Source: Victivallales bacterium (lineage in GTDB: Bacteria; Verrucomicrobiota; Lentisphaeria; Oligosphaerales; Oligosphaeraceae). From it: a DNA stretch of 9,082 bases. Below are positions 7,050-9,082 of this stretch, one piece after another. Where the stretch lies: NCBI GenBank assembly GCA_017543165.1, contig JAFYGL010000425.1:1-9082 (forward strand), written 5' to 3'. The position numbers and the translations under genes were made by a program. Under the pieces are notes generated by a model, which was not told where the DNA came from, made no database searches, and saw nothing but the letters and a program-made list of their open reading frames with translations. Each line of letters opens with the position of its first letter. The first letter of the stretch is position 1.

Positions 7050-8042
7050 TTATTTGGAGAATACTGAATCGAATGCCTGTGTGGAAGGTGAGAAGTCAAT
7101 CTTCCTGGTGAACTGGAGTGCGTCCTTCGCTCCGAATTCGCGGTTCATGCCGCAGTCTTCCCATTCAACTGACAGCGGGCCATAGTAGCCGATGTTGTTG
7201 AGGGCGCGGATGATGCCTTCGAAATCGACCTGGCCATGTCCTGGGCTGCGGAAGTCCCAGCCCCTGCGCGGGTCGCCGAAGTTGATGTGGGAGCAGAGGA
7301 TGCTGCTTTCGCCATCCAGAGTCACTGCTGCGTCCTTGACATGGCAGTGGTAGATTCTGTCTGGGAATGCCTTGATGAACTTGACTGGGTCGATGCCCTG
7401 CCACACCAGATGGCTTGGGTCGAAGTTGAAGCCGAATTCAGGGCGGTTGCCCAGGGCTTCCAGCGCCATCCTGGCTGTGTATGTGTCGTATGCGATTTCT
7501 GTTGGATGGACTTCCAATGCGAACTTGATGCCATACTTTGCATACTCGTCCATGATTGGGTTGAACTTGTCTGCGAAGTACTTGAAGCCTTCAGCCACAT
7601 CATTTGGCCCCACTGGCGGGAAACTGTAGAACAGGTGCCAGATTGAAGAGCCTGTGAAGCCAGTGACAACCTTCACGCCCAGGTTTGCGGCTGCCTTTGC
7701 GCTGGCCTTGAGGCTGCGGATTGCCCATTCGCGCTTTGCTTCCGCATTGCCTGCGCATTCCGCAGGAGCGAAGCCATCCGAGCGGGAATCATTGTTGGGG
7801 TCGCAGACCAGCTGGCCTTCCTTGTGGCCGCTGATTGCCCACAGCTTGAGGCCGTATTTTGCCATCGTTGCCTTGATATTGTCGCAGTATGCCTGGTCTG
7901 CCGCTGCCTTTTCCATTTCCAGATATGGGCCGAATGTGGCCAGTTCCAAGCCATCATAGCCGCATTTCTGTGCAAAACTGCAGAGTTCTTCGAAGGGCAT
8001 ATCGCTGAATTGACCAGTGAACAGTGTTACGGGACGCGCCAT
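7050..8042 (-). CDS. Xylose-isomerase-like TIM-barrel protein, sugar isomerase/epimerase family
   Basis: This is a 330-residue protein of the AP_endonuc_2/xylose-isomerase-like TIM-barrel superfamily, a metal-dependent group that isomerises or epimerises sugars, keto-sugars and inositols. Candidate metal ligands fall in the usual order: E177 (A-L-E-V-H-P), D208 with H211 (F-D-P-S-H-L), H234 (Y-H-C-H-V-K-D) and E293 (S-V-E-W-E-D). A G-H-G-Q-V-D-F segment at 268-274 is typical of the sugar-epimerase branch. The start at 8042 is chosen because AAGGAG lies nine bases upstream and M-A-R-P-V-T-L-F begins the first barrel strand. An in-frame ATG at 8099 would add 19 basic residues encoded across an intergenic stem-loop and is rejected. 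There is no signal peptide, so the protein is cytoplasmic. It is the second gene after the oxidoreductase (89-base gap). Such pairs occur in inositol and 3-keto-sugar metabolism, but the substrate here is unknown. Confidence 0.88.
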   Translation of the reverse strand: MARPVTLFTGQFSDMPFEELCSFAQKCGYDGLELATFGPYLEMEKAAADQAYCDNIKATMAKYGLKLWAISGHKEGQLVCDPNNDSRSDGFAPAECAGNAEAKREWAIRSLKASAKAAANLGVKVVTGFTGSSIWHLFYSFPPVGPNDVAEGFKYFADKFNPIMDEYAKYGIKFALEVHPTEIAYDTYTARMALEALGNRPEFGFNFDPSHLVWQGIDPVKFIKAFPDRIYHCHVKDAAVTLDGESSILCSHINFGDPRRGWDFRSPGHGQVDFEGIIRALNNIGYYGPLSVEWEDCGMNREFGAKDALQFTRKIDFSPSTQAFDSVFSK

Positions 8043-8051
8043 TGTAATTTT

Positions 8052-8057
8052 CTCCTT
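8052..8057 (-). promoter_or_regulatory. Ribosome binding site fixing the isomerase start
   Basis: Read on the minus strand, AAGGAG is followed by AAAATTACA and the ATG at 8042-8040. This strong match with nine-base spacing is the main reason for preferring the 330-residue product over the longer one starting at 8099. Confidence 0.75.
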
Positions 8058-8063
8058 GCTTTT

Positions 8064-8109
8064 TTTATCGCGGGCAAAAAATGCCCGCGCACCGAACATT
8101 TATCGCGGG
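8064..8109. repeat. 11-bp direct repeat TTTATCGCGGG leading each of two stem-loops
   Basis: TTTATCGCGGG occurs at 8064-8074 and 8099-8109, 35 bases apart, and each copy forms the outer left part of one of the two adjacent stem-loops. The loops and inner stems differ (GGGC-AAAAA type versus GGGGC-TTGA type), so this is not a simple recent tandem duplication. The pattern suggests two members of an intergenic palindromic repeat family. Confidence 0.55.
8069..8089 (-). other. Stem-loop just upstream of the isomerase ribosome binding site
   Basis: CGCGGGCA (8069-8076) pairs perfectly with TGCCCGCG (8082-8089) around an AAAAA loop (TTTTT in the minus-strand transcript). On the minus strand it is followed by GATAAAAAAAG rather than a U-run, so it is not an intrinsic terminator of the upstream gene. 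It could be an mRNA-stabilising or processing hairpin, or a translational control element ahead of the isomerase. Confidence 0.5.
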
Positions 8110-8122
8110 GCTTGAGCCCCGC
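8105..8122 (-). other. Stem-loop after the oxidoreductase stop codon
   Basis: GCGGGGC (8105-8111) pairs with GCCCCGC (8116-8122) around TTGA. In the minus-strand transcript it begins 10 bases after the oxidoreductase stop. There is no U-run behind it (GATAAATG follows), so it resembles an intercistronic REP-like or 3'-stabilising hairpin more than a terminator. Confidence 0.5.
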
Positions 8123-8131
8123 ACTAAGATT

Positions 8132-9082
8132 TTAGAGTTTGGTCCAGATGCCGTTGTTGTTGCTGCTCTTCACCACAGCCTCGACGAACAGCATTTCGCG
8201 GACGCCGTCTTCCACATCTGGATAGCTGGTGGTGTAGGGCTTGCCTTCCTGGCGGGCGATGAGTGCGTTTGCAAAGTCCAGGTAGATGTTGCCGAATGCC
8301 TCGATGAAGCCTTCTGGGTGCCCAGCAGGTGTCCTTACGAAGGCGCCGATTTCAGGCAGCATTCCCGCCCAGCCGCGGCGAATGGTCTTCATTGCGTTGT
8401 CATTGGTCCTGAGAATCAGGTTCTCTGGCTCCTGCTGGCTCCATTCAAGTGAGCCCGTGGTGCCATAGACACGCAGTTTGAACTGGTTTTCCTCGCCGCT
8501 GGCGACTTCGCTGACTTCGATGACGCCCTTTGCGCCAGAATCGAACCTCAGCATGATGGAGGCGTCGTCATCCAGGAGGCGTCCTTCCACGAATGTGGTC
8601 AGGTCAGCCGCGACCTCTGTGATTTTCAGGCCAGTTGTGAATTCGATGAGTTGTTCGGCGTGTGTGCCGATGTCGCCCACGCAGGCTGCCGCGCCTGAGA
8701 ATTTGGGATTCACGCGCCATTCAGCCTGCTTGCAGGCATTGGTCCCTGCCAGCCAGCCCAGGTCGTATGTGGCGACGATTTTGCGCGGGGTTCCGATTGT
8801 GCCAGCGGCGATCATCGCCTTCATCTGGCGTGTCATGGGATATGCGGAGTAGTTGTGCATGAGGGCGAAGAGCAGGCCTGTCTCCTTGACTTTCGCGGCC
8901 AGTTTCTGTGCCTCGTCTGCGTTCATTGTGATTGGCTTTTCGCAGACCACGTGGAAGCCGTGCTCCAATGCGCACATTGCGATTTGGAAGTGTGTGGAGT
9001 TGGGTGTGGTGACCGCCACGAAATCCATGCGCTCGCCTTCGGGCAGTTTTGCCTCCGCCTCGATCATCTGCTGGTATGTGTC
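8132..9082 (-). CDS. Gfo/Idh/MocA family oxidoreductase, N-terminus cut off by the window edge
   Basis: This is an NAD(P)-dependent sugar or inositol dehydrogenase-type protein. About 316 residues are visible. The frame stays open to the right edge (D-T-Y-Q-Q before the M at 9067), so that M is internal and roughly 60-70 residues, including the G-x-G-x-x-G nucleotide-binding loop, are missing. Counting from that M, the rest of the Rossmann domain shows D-F-V-A-V-T-T-P-N (15-23) and the family's E-K-P motif (43-45). The C-terminal alpha/beta domain carries G-D-I-G-T-H (131-136), where D132 and H136 form the D-x-x-x-H catalytic pair. There is no sign of a frameshift. The family typically oxidises a sugar C-3, or another ring, hydroxyl. 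It is the first gene of the visible minus-strand pair with the isomerase-like protein, which suggests consecutive steps on one sugar. Any promoter and the true start lie outside the window. Family is secure; substrate is unknown. Confidence 0.9.
   Translation of the reverse strand, partial: DTYQQMIEAEAKLPEGERMDFVAVTTPNSTHFQIAMCALEHGFHVVCEKPITMNADEAQKLAAKVKETGLLFALMHNYSAYPMTRQMKAMIAAGTIGTPRKIVATYDLGWLAGTNACKQAEWRVNPKFSGAAACVGDIGTHAEQLIEFTTGLKITEVAADLTTFVEGRLLDDDASIMLRFDSGAKGVIEVSEVASGEENQFKLRVYGTTGSLEWSQQEPENLILRTNDNAMKTIRRGWAGMLPEIGAFVRTPAGHPEGFIEAFGNIYLDFANALIARQEGKPYTTSYPDVEDGVREMLFVEAVVKSSNNNGIWTKL

Noticed and set aside
8043..8099. 19-residue N-terminal extension of the isomerase from an ATG at 8099
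   Set aside because: The extension is encoded by a stem-loop and a poly-A stretch, and the strong ribosome binding site sits just before the ATG at 8042, where the first barrel strand begins.
9065..9067. ATG at 9067 as the start of the oxidoreductase
   Set aside because: The frame continues to the window edge, and starting here would remove the nucleotide-binding loop of the Rossmann fold. The gene is truncated by the window.
1..9082. CRISPR array, tRNA/rRNA, integrase, transposase, toxin-antitoxin or phage-defence genes
   Set aside because: No regularly spaced repeats, cloverleaf-type RNA genes or matching protein motifs were seen in reading through the window. The five carbohydrate-metabolism genes and short gaps account for nearly all of the sequence.

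Overview
The window is a piece of a bacterial chromosome devoted to carbohydrate catabolism. It holds five protein-coding genes in two convergent blocks. Three genes run on the + strand (about 3-6979) and two on the - strand (7050-9082). Base composition is moderately GC-rich by eye. The mix of tandem DUF4838 proteins, a GH78 rhamnosidase, a xylose-isomerase-like TIM-barrel protein and a Gfo/Idh/MocA oxidoreductase resembles glycan-degrading members of the PVC group, especially Lentisphaerota (Victivallis-like) or Kiritimatiellota/Verrucomicrobiota. That assignment is inferred from gene content only. I see no ribosomal or other marker gene, no tRNA or rRNA, no CRISPR array, and no transposase or integrase.

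+ strand block. The first gene (3-1898) enters from the left edge without its N-terminus and encodes a DUF4838 protein. Six bases after its stop begins a second, longer DUF4838 protein (1905-4727). It has a signal peptide, an N-terminal glucuronidase-like domain, the DUF4838 core, a CBM9-like domain and a C-terminal jelly-roll-like domain. The two are divergent paralogues, and both keep a C-x-C-x-x-C motif just after an (N/Q)-D-G triplet. After a 74-base gap containing a perfect stem-loop flanked by 9-base direct repeats comes a signal-less GH78 alpha-L-rhamnosidase (4802-6979) with all four expected acidic active-site residues.

Between the blocks (6980-7049) a 16-bp perfect stem-loop separates the convergent genes and probably serves as a bidirectional terminator.

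- strand block. In transcription order, a Gfo/Idh/MocA NAD(P)-dependent oxidoreductase (8132-9082, N-terminus cut off by the right edge) is followed by a TIM-barrel sugar isomerase/epimerase-like protein (7050-8042). The 89-base gap between them carries two different GC-rich stem-loops, each beginning with the same 11-base sequence on the + strand.

Working model (inference): exported DUF4838 proteins bind or cut a complex, possibly rhamnose- or uronic-acid-containing glycan. Imported oligosaccharides are trimmed in the cytoplasm by the rhamnosidase. The oxidoreductase/isomerase pair oxidises and rearranges the released sugar, for instance by 3-keto-sugar chemistry. No transporter, regulator or sulfatase is in the window, so substrate and regulation cannot be read from it. 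The most unexplored element is the DUF4838 pair, whose catalytic activity, if any, I do not know to be established.
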